In this document: positions 1 to 10,300 of the stretch, in pieces | How the letters are laid out: every line of letters starts with the position of its first letter | Position numbering within the stretch: position 1 is the first letter of the stretch | DNA from: Branchiostoma floridae | Lineage: Eukaryota > Chordata > Leptocardii > Amphioxiformes > Branchiostomatidae | Length of the DNA stretch: 64,000 bases | NCBI RefSeq assembly: GCF_000003815.2 | Contig: NC_049988.1 | Location: forward strand, 3,901,765-3,965,764 | Reading direction: 5' to 3' | Position numbers and translations under genes: made by a program | Notes under the pieces: model-generated | The model's database searches: none | Seen by the model: the letters and a program-made list of their open reading frames with translations, nothing else | Told to the model about the DNA's origin: nothing

Positions 1-179
1 GGAAATGCTATAAAGGTGAATATCGTGGCATTCTGATAATGAAAAGACGTTAGTTCTTTAAATTTTCAGTCATAATTTACATCAACCACTTAGGCCGGCT
101 TGTCACGTGTTGATGAACTTGTCCAGCAGACGACCTTTTTACGTCAGATGCCGTTTTATTCTTGTCGCCAACTTTTGTA

Positions 180-555
180 TAATTTACGTTACCTAACTTC
201 TGTTGGGTGTAATTCGCTTACGAAAAGACATTTTCCGATAATTTTTTCACTGTTTTCTCTGCTAAACAGTGGTGTTGCGTAACAAACAAATGACAGAACA
301 CATAAAACACGAATGTTGGAAACATGACTATAACCGCCAATCTCAGGCCGTTTGTCACTTTTTTGATATAATTTACGTTACCATAATAAGTCCCTTAGAA
401 TGTATAGAAAGATCATTACTTTTGTACTCATGGGAAAGAATGCTCCCAGATAAGTAATTGCCTGCAGAGTTAATCTTTCCAGAGCTGTTTGTTAAAATTT
501 TATTTATCATTAAAAGCATAAATATAATTTACGTTACCATATAATTTACGTTACC
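180..555 (+). repeat. Recurrent 14-mer TAATTTACGTTACC
   Basis: The exact 14-mer TAATTTACGTTACC occurs at 180-193, 369-382, 525-538 and 542-555, and once more at 2091-2104. The spacing is irregular (189, 156, 17 and 1549 bp), so this is not a simple tandem array. Its core TTACGTTA is one base from the palindrome bound by PAR/C/EBP-type bZIP factors. It could be a regulatory cluster or the remains of a dispersed repeat. No gene is recognised between 1 and 776. Confidence 0.5.
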
Positions 556-776
556 ATTTTTTTTCTTCAACATGTCATCGGATGTTCAGCAAGAGCACAT
601 CAACCAAAGACGTATTATCTGCTGTAATGTTACTGTAGGTGGGCTTGGCTTGCCATAGAGTCACAATGCAGTCTGTTTATATGTTCCTGTTTCAGTGAAT
701 TTTACGATGCTGGGACTTTTCATTTCTCATAGGAATGTATAAATATGAGGGGCGAGTAAGAACAGAAAGAAACAAC

Positions 777-862
777 ACCCCGACTCCCGGGATTCGAACC
801 CGCGCCGAGCCCGGGCAGCCGGATCACAAATCGAACGTGTAAACCGTTCGGCCAAAAGGCTT
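777..862 (-). repeat. tRNA-like sequence (SINE head or decayed tRNA)
   Basis: Read on the minus strand, this has an A-box-like TGGCCGAACGG and a B-box GGTTCGAATCC inside a T-arm-like hairpin of four pairs. The 5' and 3' ends do not pair into a seven-base acceptor stem and no convincing anticodon arm forms. It is therefore more likely a tRNA-derived SINE head or a tRNA pseudogene than a working tRNA gene. Confidence 0.45.
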
Positions 863-1168
863 AAGCCATTAGGCGTCTTCGGTTTAGCAGTCCTTGAACA
901 CCACTGTTACACTACTCCCCCTTTTCTTTTCAAGATTCGTCCTCGAATCTCCGAGATCGACATCCCTGTGTGTCCTTTATCGAATTTCTGAAAATTCACA
1001 TTTGTTCTTTGGTACGTGCATATGTAAGGAGATTACACACTGCATTTTGAAACCAAAAATTTCCACAGAAAATATCCGAAACAGTGCGGGCTTTTTAGAA
1101 CGAACAAAACTCATTATCAATGTTAGAAGGAGCCACCCCCCTTACAGTCTGTACTTATTCCCTCTGCT

Positions 1169-1357
1169 CTGGTATTTGTTTCGCTCCTTTTTATTGGTCA
1201 ATGCCTGCATATATCTTACTTTCTTGTGTGTATCGCTACTTTTGATTGGTCAAAATGAATCGACACCGGCACCAGTGTCGATTTGCATCGACGCTGGTGC
1301 CGGTGTCGATGCAAATCGACACCGGTGCATTCATTCTGACCAATCAGAGGAGCGAAA
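1169..1357. repeat. Nested foldback element with GACACCGG arms
   Basis: The outer arms are GTTTCGCTCC near 1169 and its complement at 1348-1357. Inner arms GATTGGTC near 1243 and GACCAATC near 1338 enclose CG-rich palindromic units (ATCGACACCGG and CCGGTGTCGAT) at about 1259-1326. Each half can fold on itself, so the whole is a nested hairpin. It resembles a small nonautonomous DNA transposon. No coding potential is convincing. Confidence 0.6.
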
Positions 1358-2840
1358 CCCACCTGCCTGGCCTGGATCTCTGTGTTACGGCGTCATAACC
1401 AACGTGGAACGGGGCCTTCTGATTGGCCCGCGGCGCCTGGTTATATGATAATGTTGTTTATAGCCTTGCTCATCAACAAAAGCCTTGTTATACACATATT
1501 ACACAGTTCTTTCTGCCAGTATTATTCAACCACACGATATAAGGTGTATGGATGGACATTTTGTTAGGTAGCACATTCATTCTGTATTGATGTGACATTG
1601 TGTTTGTTCCACGAACAAAAATTTTCCTGACATTAAAAAATGTCTTATAAGAAGTGCGATAACTGGTGTTTAGTTTGTTGTCTTCCCAATATCGAAAGCT
1701 TGTGCTAGAAAGGCCCAGTCCATCTGGTGCATGTTGCCATCGCATCGTGTCCTGCTATTCCCAAAGACTTGATTAAAGGACGTGAGGACGAAGCGGTTCT
1801 AACCTAGAGCGTGTGATTGCGTGAATCCTTTGTTACTTAGCATGTATTTAAATGGACCCCGCCAAGATAGAGACCTTGCATATCTTGGGTGTCTTTCCGC
1901 AGAGTCCGGGTGGGTACAGGACGAACAAGATTATACGGCTATTCCGGATAACAAAGATACACTTTTTTGCTACTCTGAGTTAGCAACATGAAGATAAGAG
2001 GTCCAGCATTATAGACGAACATGACCTGATCAGTCCAAATAGAGCCAGTATGTACACTATTCGGCTTTCCTCCAAATGTTAGAGATTCTGTAATTTACGT
2101 TACCACAGTTCATTGGCATTTACCTGTAGAATAGATATCGCCTGCTTCCAACCATTTTCATAAATATATTCTATCGCTCTTATCCCATCCTACAGGGTGA
2201 AAATTAAGGAGTATTAAACGGTCTGTCTTCATATCAGAAAAAAATATATCATTTATTTACTTTTATACAAATGTAGCAAACTTAATAGCTAGTAATTTTG
2301 ATGATTATTCCGAAACAAATGACACGGCGGTTAAATATTTCACATTGGCGTGTAATTTGAAGGTTTTGGGTGGGAAAATTCGCTAATTTGGCTGTTGTTA
2401 ATCCACTATTACTTGCTGGAACATTTCTCTGTGTAGTAATATGCTCTTTATTACGAAATTGTAGGAAAGATGACATGGCCTACTAAAAATCAAATATCTC
2501 CAAAATTAAGCGTGTTAGCACCAGACAAAAATAGCAAAAGATAGTCGATATAAGTGGTAACAAGTTCATACCAGCAGGTAAGCGTTTTGGACAACTTTAT
2601 TTTTTACAATTTTCTACCTCCAATTTTCCCAGTTAATGAGGAATGGGCGAATTACATTGTATTATTATGACGATGATTGTATTATCACGGCAATAAGTGT
2701 GATAGGCCGATAAGCGAACAGAGTAGCGGGAGCTATGAAGGGATAGATATCATGCTATAAGACTACATCTAGATGGCGCCAAGCGTATGAACCAACGGGT
2801 GGTTTGAGCGGGAATTCAGGTAATTCGTCAAATGTTCACA
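1358..2840. other. No gene recognised
   Basis: AT-rich intergenic sequence. Apart from one copy of the TAATTTACGTTACC motif at 2091-2104, no coding exon, RNA gene or recognisable repeat was seen. Confidence 0.4.
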
Positions 2841-2844
2841 TGTA

Positions 2845-3065
2845 TCTCCTGGAGTTTCTTGAGTTATCCTGCACACGAACGAGCATAAAAAATAACACTG
2901 CCTTGAAAAGCTGAGAAAACGAGCCAGTAAGCTTGGTTGTGATGACATCGATGAATAAATTATATGCTCGTAGAATCAATTCCGATAGGTGGCGCTCGCA
3001 CGCGGTCTCTTGTTGAACCAACCAGGCGTGTTGAACCAAATGCACCGCACATAAGCGCCATCTAC
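2845..3065. repeat. Dispersed repeat G, copy 1
   Basis: About 220 bp that is clearly alignable by eye to 38445-38692. Both copies contain TTGAGTTATCCTG, CACGAACGAGCA, CCGATAGGTGGCGCTCG and a final GCGCCA. The ends CGATAGGTGGCGC and GCGCCATCTA are roughly inverse to each other, which suggests a small DNA transposon. No protein is encoded. Confidence 0.6.
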
Positions 3066-3773
3066 CGTACCTTACTCATCATAGCAGTTTTTATGCATGA
3101 TCACCTTTCATTTGATTTCGAAAATTTGGATTGCCCAAAATAACCCAAAATAGTGGAATGTTTTATCAGAGAGCGTACAGATTTGTCCAGGGGTTACAAA
3201 TGGTAATTCTTCCGTTACTGACTAACTCCAATTTTTTTCTCGCCAATTTTTATTATTTTACGAAGTCTGGTTGAGAATTGGTTTCAGCGTGTTCTTCCAT
3301 GTATTCAGATTCAAAGTACATGTTAGTACTCACTGTCACCAAGTATAAAGTATACCAGCAGCCAGTCTTGCAAGAGGACATCTCCAAGAAAGGTGTAAAC
3401 AGAGCAAAAAAACAATAACAAAAAAATCACGCCTTCTACTAGTACTGTCGCAAAGCATTATGGCACCTCGTGACGTATCGAAACTTTGTGTTTTGTCATT
3501 TTCACTTTGGAGTGTTTGCCTCGCGACGTCAGACATTTTTCTAAGCCCCTGGTACATGGTATGTTGTTTCGTTTATCGATATCTCTATCTCGTGTTTTCA
3601 ATTTTACATGTCTTCCAAAATCTAGAGATTATAGTTAATGTCGAACGTTACCACACTCATGGTTTCCTTTGAGCCTGTGTTCCGTCTTCCGGTTGGTAAG
3701 TGCTTACATTCTTGTTTAGCCTTGTTTAGCCTGGAGTACTGAGCCTTGCTGTGCTTTTGGTCGCTCCCCGAAG
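3066..3773. other. No gene recognised
   Basis: No coding exon or recognisable repeat was seen. Short open frames on both strands here show no family motifs. Confidence 0.35.
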
Positions 3774-3993
3774 GTAACGCTACTTCACCTTTTTCCGTAG
3801 GGTAACCTTTATCCGTTATTTTTAAGAATAATGTATTTAGGGGTACCAAGTCGACAGATGGTGCTTTGAAACTGCAATATTTTGAAAATATCACAATTTG
3901 AAACTACCGTCCATCGACTTCATATCCCTGGATACCCTTTTTAGCAGCACAACGGATATAGGTTACCCCGTGGATAAAGGTGAACGAACGTTA
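3774..3993. repeat. Foldback MITE family A, copy 1
   Basis: A nearly complete palindrome of about 215 bp. The left arm begins AACGCTACTTCACC and contains GGTAACC, TATCCGTT and AAGTCGAC. The right arm repeats these in inverse order and ends AAAGGTGAACGAACGTTA. The centre is CAATATTTTGAAAATAT. Four further copies lie at 9484, 40685, 48864 and 63635. Confidence 0.8.
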
Positions 3994-4375
3994 CACTTGT
4001 TGGCGGAAGCGTACATTCGGGGAGCGACCAGAAGCACGACAAGGCTGGACTCCAGGCTAATTCTTGTTGACTTACTGCATGAAGTATTCGTTCAATCGTC
4101 AGAATGATGTTGTGGCAATAGTTTCTTACATAGAGAGCAACTGATATACGTAACCTTTCTGTGTATTTACATCTAACCACTGTTCTTGTAGGTTGTTCCT
4201 TACCCGTCGTTTTCTTGCCACTTCCTTGCTGATTTTCAACAGGGCGTCGCCTGCAAAAGATTACTGTAAATCTTGACATGTTCGCGGCACTTTTATTTTC
4301 GCGGGTTTCGCGCTGATCTTTCCACCGCGAAATCATGCCTTAGTACTTAGTCGTAACTTAGTGTTCGTCATGCCT

Positions 4376-4543
<168 letters not shown>

Positions 4544-4755
4544 TCTGTTGTGTATCTGTTGGGTCTGAAACATGGCTACGAGCCGTCCATTTCGTGCTAC
4601 GCATTGTATGCTATCTCATTTAGAACAACTGCTATGTCATAATCAATGTCATTTATAAACGTAGTCATGATGAATATATAGTGTTGAAATCGAATTGAAT
4701 GAGATCTAATGGAAATGTGTTGGCATCGCGTACGTAGTAAAACTCGATCTCCTAT

Positions 4756-5063
4756 AGGTGGGTCACGCATGCGTATATATTCAAGTCCGTTTAAGGTGCG
4801 TATGAAGCTCTTAGTCTCTACCAGGCTCCACAAGTCGCGGGAAAAATAGTACAAATTGGAAAAATATAGATACATAACATGCCAGATGAGTTAGCTGACC
4901 GAGAAGTATGGTTAGCGACCCAGCTAACTCGTTTGACTTGTTACCTGTTTATGTTTGTCCAATTTCTATTATTTTTCCAACGACCTGTGGGGCCTGGTGG
5001 AGGCAAATACTCCCATGCGCGCCTCATACGGACTTAAATATATACGCACGTGTGAACCCACCT
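4756..5063. repeat. Foldback MITE family B, copy 1
   Basis: Terminal inverted repeats of about 35 bp: GGTGGGTCACGCATGCGTAT at the left (4757 onward) and the near-complement ATACGCACGTGTGAACCCAC at the right (ending about 5061). The interior is also palindromic, with GAGTTAGCTG against CAGCTAACTC. A partial relative lies at 53897-54070. It abuts the family C hairpin directly. Confidence 0.75.
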
Positions 5064-5064
5064 T

Positions 5065-5257
5065 AAGCCCCCTTTACAAATCAAGAATTTAGCTCGGCCG
5101 AGTTGTTAGCGAGCTCTAAATTACGAGGAGGCATGGCCCAGATGCCTACAAACAAATGACAAAGTTTCTTCGACGGCATCAGGGTCATACCTCCTCGTAG
5201 TTTAGAGCTCGCTGACAACTCGGCCGAGCTAAATTCTTGATTTGTAAAGGGGGCTTT
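5065..5257. repeat. Foldback MITE family C
   Basis: Two near-perfect inverted arms of about 68 bp (5065-5132 and 5190-5257) flank a loop of about 57 bp. Shared blocks include CTTTACAAATCAAGAATTTA and GCTCGGCCGAGTTGT. This is a typical high-identity hairpin MITE and implies recent insertion. A target duplication is not obvious. Confidence 0.85.
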
Positions 5258-6400
5258 ATGACAGCATAGAGACCCTGCTCCTCTCATTTGCATACATATT
5301 AGGAGGCAGGCTTGATAACTAGCGAATTGATCCTTCCTTTCTTTATACCCCTGTCACGTTACGTGAAAATCGATCGGACGACGAGTCGACCAGATCTAAA
5401 TGACATTTTCGGCAGTCCTACGCCCGTCATTCTCTCAATCAGCGCGCGATATTTAGTGATCGTTCAGCAATTTTTTGGGACTCGCCCGATGCTCGCTGCT
5501 CACCTAAACTTGTTCTCAACATCGGCGACTAGTCGCCGGTGATCTTTGAGGTTGCAAAGCTTTGAGGTGTCAGGCGAGTAGAGTTTTTTTACATGTCGGA
5601 TTTTTATATTTGGTTAGAAATAAACATCTGGTTTAAAAAGAGTGGTATTTATTTCACGGGTATATGCCCAGGCGGATACAAGACCTCCAATATTCTGGGT
5701 GAAAGTCTACCTCATACTTATCATTTCAATCCGAAGGTATTTTGTTTGAAATTAGGATTACAATGTTTTTATGGGCCGAAAACATCAGAAACGAATTTTT
5801 AATTTTTTTTTGGGTTGAAAAATGCACCATAGTTAGAAACATTAAATGATGACACAAAATACCCACGAAGAATTTTGATAAGAAAGAGATAACTGATAAG
5901 TAAAACTTGAGTACTATAAAGATCAATACTATTATCTTATCTCAACCGAGGGTGTGTTACGCCGAAGGGCGGTTATACCGGCTATATAGATCTATACAGA
6001 TACAGTACACAGGGAGCCGAAGATAAGCGACAGTTGGTCCTCTTTTAAGTTCGTTGCAAAGGACTGATCATCTGCAAATTCGAGGCACATTTTTCCTACT
6101 TTCTCAATTGACGAGAGATGGTGTCTAACAACATGAAAACGACGCAATACTCGCCTTTCTCTTACATTTCTACAGAAATCTTAATGTGACCACGAGAAAG
6201 TGAAAGCAAGACAAGTTCTGTACGCATTCCAAAGGCATGAGTTCATCTACATGTTTTGTATAGGATGAATGGGAACCTGATATACCTTAGCATTCTTTGT
6301 TCTGTTTACGGTACGCGTTTTCAGACAAAGGACAGAGAAACATAAGCACAGTCTGGTGTAATGCAATGTGTTTACTTTGCGTTTTTCATTCATGTACAGT
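5258..6400. other. No gene recognised
   Basis: Intergenic sequence with no coding exon showing a recognisable domain and no clear repeat relationship elsewhere in the window. Confidence 0.35.
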
Positions 6401-6411
6401 ATATGGGTCTG

Positions 6412-6423
6412 TGACTATATAAA
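6412..6423 (+). promoter_or_regulatory. Candidate TATA box upstream of gene 1
   Basis: ACTATATAAAGG is a textbook TATA box on the same strand as gene 1, about 800 bp before its ATG at 7224. A 5' UTR exon starting near 6445 could splice into the acceptor TATCTTTTCAG ending at 7210. No transcript evidence is available. Confidence 0.3.
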
Positions 6424-6837
6424 GGCTCGGGTATAACGGCCGTGCTTTAGGATTCGAACGATGAAAAGTCAATGTTTTGGTAATTTTTTTACAAAATAGG
6501 TTACTAGTATCTTGAGCATATCAAATTACCTGCCTGTATTAACAGAGTGCAGAGGCGACATCTTTGTATCGTGCAATCGAAATGCTTTTCAGAAAAAGCT
6601 GACAACGCAGCCTCAAATGATGATGAGAATGAAATGGTGGGAGAGGGTAGTTAGTGAATGACTGAAAGTGCACACTGTGGTGGTACTCCAGACCTGTTCT
6701 TGAATCGCACAATGCTTGGTGAGAGAAAAAGCGCCCTCAAGCGATTTATTGCTTCTTTGCAGGACTATCCAGAAGGCTGGGTGGCAGTCTCTTATATGTA
6801 CATGTGACACATACACTCGTAGGTGACACGTACACTC

Positions 6838-7165
6838 ATATGTGGCACATACACAAACACATATACACACACACACATACATACATACGTACATACAAAC
6901 ATACATGAAGTGACATTTTTGCACACACCCACAAACACACAAAGGTATGCATACATAGGCACACACACACACAGATATAGACACATACAGATATATATAT
7001 ATACACATACACAGACACACGTTACACATACACATACACATACACATACACATAAAAATACACGCACGCGCGCATACACACAAACATACAGACACACAGA
7101 GGTATACATACTGTACATAGGAACACGCACACACACACAGACACATACACAAACACACACACATT
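6838..7165. repeat. CA/CATA-rich simple repeat
   Basis: Impure (CA)n, (CATA)n and (CACATA)n tracts. Long open frames on both strands are low-complexity artefacts. The tract lies just before the first coding exon of gene 1. Confidence 0.9.
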
Positions 7166-7210
7166 GTTACTGGACTTACATGTACGCAAAAATTATGCAT
7201 ATCTTTTCAG

Positions 7211-7365
7211 ATCTAAAAAAAGCATGGCAGATCGCGGTGAACTGAAAGGCCTGAAACTGAGGTACCGTAGCCTGTTGATCGGGGTGGTGGCAAGCGGAGC
7301 CGTGTTAGCCATAGTGATAGGCCTTGCGGTCGGCTTGACAATACAGCAGTGCAGCAAGTCCGAAG
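7211..7365 (+). CDS. Gene 1 exon 1: start codon and membrane anchor
   Basis: A good acceptor (TATCTTTTCAG) ends at 7210, so an upstream non-coding exon is likely. The ATG at 7224-7226 opens a frame with a short basic segment (GLKLRYR) followed by about 25 hydrophobic residues rich in Val, Ala, Gly and Ile, then QQCSK. With the basic side inside this reads as a type II signal anchor. The exon ends after one base of codon 48, before the donor GTCTGT. Confidence 0.75.
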
Positions 7366-10300
7366 GTCTGTATACTAAATCTCATATGATTCTTACAAGA
7401 TAACAGTATTATTTTAATAGGAGTTCGGGGATTCCTTTAATGATTCCAACATAAGGCTACAGCAAGTAATTCGTATGGATGACAGCCTCTAGATACTCCA
7501 AATATACCAGTATTGCGAGAGCGCGAAAAGGAAAGAAGTCCAAAAAGGTAGATGCATTGAAGTTTGATTATACAAAATATGGTATCACGGCCAGCAAGCC
7601 ATATATTCATGTATTCAAGAAGAGCAGAAAGTAACGCCAGTGTGGTAGCTATAGCCAACTACACAGCAATAGTCACTTAATTCTACAATGATACTCAAGG
7701 CTATCACAGTATTGTCACCTCAAAAATCAGTGCATCACTGTATTTTTTTTCCTTTTTCAAAGTCATGTGAAACGCAATGCGCACGGGGATGTCAGTCACA
7801 AAATCTATCATCTTATTTTCCTAAAAACGTGCTATACTTCATAGTAAGGTTGAAACTGTTTTAAATCTTTGCATATTGAATCCGACTTTTACAACGATCG
7901 ACTCATGATATATGCACATTTGACGGCGAAAACGAGAAAGAACTTTACATTTAGAGTAGCAGAAATTGTTAACCATTGTGTATATCTACATAGTTTTTAT
8001 CATTGTCAAAATGACAGACGAAATCGTTCGCATTGGTCTATTGTTCCCAACGGACGTCGAGTCGGCTGAGGGCATGAGGGAAGCTGCGATGTTGGCCGTG
8101 GATGGCATCCGTGCCCATCGGGAGAAGGTGCCATCAGCTGCGGACATCCAGGTTCACACCGGGGACTACGAAGGATCTCCAGGCGGGGCTCTGCGAAGTT
8201 TCCGCCGCCTGTACAGCCAGCAGGGCGTGCGTCTGTTCGTGGGTCCCGACACCAGCAGCCATGCGGTCCATGTGGCGGAGTGGGCGATGGTGAACGCACC
8301 GGACGCGGTCTTCATCTCTCCACGAGCAACATCCGAACGACTGACCAACGCCACCAACACCATACGACTCAGTATGGGCGACAATGCTCTTGCTCTGTAT
8401 CTCAGGCTGCAAAGCGACAACGTTTCTCACGTCATCCCGATACACATCGAGGACATCTACTCTACGGGCCTGGTGCAGAGGATTCGCGACCTGTCAGACG
8501 ATATGGTGGACGACATTACAGTCGGTACTAGCATCAGCTACGCGTCGGGAACAATCACTAACAAGGAGGAAGCGCAGAATGTGACTGAACAACTTCGAGA
8601 CGCCCTCAAGGACAACCCAGATGCAGTCGTACTTCTTGTCTCATATTCTGAAGCCAAGTACATACTGGAAGCAGCTAACGGCAACAGCACTCTGTTGGGC
8701 CGCATGTGGTACACCGGGGACTCCTTGGCCCTACGAGAGGACATTCTGAGTTCTGATGACGCGAAGCAGTCTGCACAAACGGTAAGCCTGTACGGACTAG
8801 CCTATACAGGAGAGGGGCTTCACAGCAAACGGAGGATGCGCAAGATGCAGAAGCTTGCTGATCGCCTGAAACGCTCGCCTCCGGTGTTTGCTCCGCTGGC
8901 CTAGGCCTATGACGCCGTCAACCTGATCTACGACACGTGTCAGATAATGCGGACCACCGATGCTCAGATGGTTCTTGCACACCTTACCCGCGAGGCAGAA
9001 TGGCAGAACGGACTGTTCGGCAGGCTGGCGATGGACTCGAAGAGGGGGCGCGCGTTCGGTGATTACCTGCACTCGTTCGTCGCTCCACAGATTCCAGACA
9101 TCAGCAACCTCACCGTCGCCATGACTGGGTCCTGGATTCTGGACGGACTGTCGCAAGTATCTAACATGGAGTCTGGTGATGGGAGTCGCAGCATGGATGT
9201 AGCGTTCTCTGATGACATGATGTCCATGTCCGCTGTGATGTCCGCCGCCATGTCGTCTGCCTCAGTCTTCAACAGGTCTGACGTCATGGCACTGAAACAA
9301 CTGGCGGGAAACAACTGTAGCAACTCGAAGGTGATAAGTACCTTTGTCTATTTTTCTGACTGAAATAACTTATAACTTCAAACTTCATTGCTTAATCAAG
9401 ACTGCAGTCTCTATCTGAAGTGATTTACATTAATTGCACGTCAACCAAATTTTGCCTTGTTAAAGCACACCAATGAATTAATATAACGCTAGTTCAGCTT
9501 TATCCGCGAGTTTACCTTTATCCGTTGTATGTAAAGTCGGAGAATTTAGGGATATCAAGTCGGCAGACGGTTGTTTCAGACTGGAATGATATAAAAATAT
9601 TGCAATTTGAAACCAACGTCCGTCGACTAGATATCCATAAATACCTTGCCTTTAAAAACAACGGATATAGGTTACCATGCGAATAAAGGTGAGTCAACTA
9701 CCCTTACAAACAACATAAAACAACATAACATATAAAAGCGTAAAATCTGACAAAATCAACAATTAACTGAAAAAAAAGAGTTTTGTGGGCACGGATAGAG
9801 TTCTTGGTATAAAATAGCTCCCGTGTCTTTTGAACAAATTTAAAGTCTTCTTCGTTACACAACCTTCCTTTAATTCTTCAGTAAACGTTTCGACCACCAT
9901 CTGTCGCCTTCATCAATACTAAAGCGAAATGTTTACTGAAGAATTAAAGGAACGTTGTGTCACGAAGGAGACTTTGTTCAATTGGTCTACCAACCTGATG
10001 AAACTATTTTCGGAAGCTCTTGTGTCTGTTTGTTTTGCTTTTTGGCAAATACGTATTTAAGGTATGAAAACACACCCCAGCCATTACCATGTTCATCTTG
10101 GCTTATGTGTAGTTTTTTGTGTTCTGATGAGTTGCTGGGGAATTCCCTATCGTCATACATTGTACCATGTACGATCGTTGCGCAATAAAGTTCTCTCTCT
10201 ATGATTAATACTATCCTGTTGCTTTTACCCCCAGTTTTTCATCACTGCTACCGATCCTGCTACATACATGCAAGTAGGACACAACTTCACAGAAGACACA

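Noticed and set aside
777-862. A functional tRNA gene
   Set aside because: No acceptor stem pairing and no convincing anticodon arm.
894-1448. 184-codon plus-strand open frame
   Set aside because: It crosses the nested palindrome at 1169-1357, has no domain, and its composition is like the surrounding repeat DNA.
6613-7245. Cys-rich and Thr-His-rich frames before gene 1
   Set aside because: Translations of CA/CATA-rich low-complexity DNA.
7966-8017. Starting gene 1 exon 2 at an upstream ATG
   Set aside because: The acceptor at 8016-8017 and the phase-1 end of exon 1 give a perfect join at GAC; the upstream codons are intron.
8006-8745. Antisense and alternate-frame open frames over exon 2 of gene 1
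   Set aside because: Shadows of a GC-rich coding exon; the plus frame alone has the PBP1 motifs.
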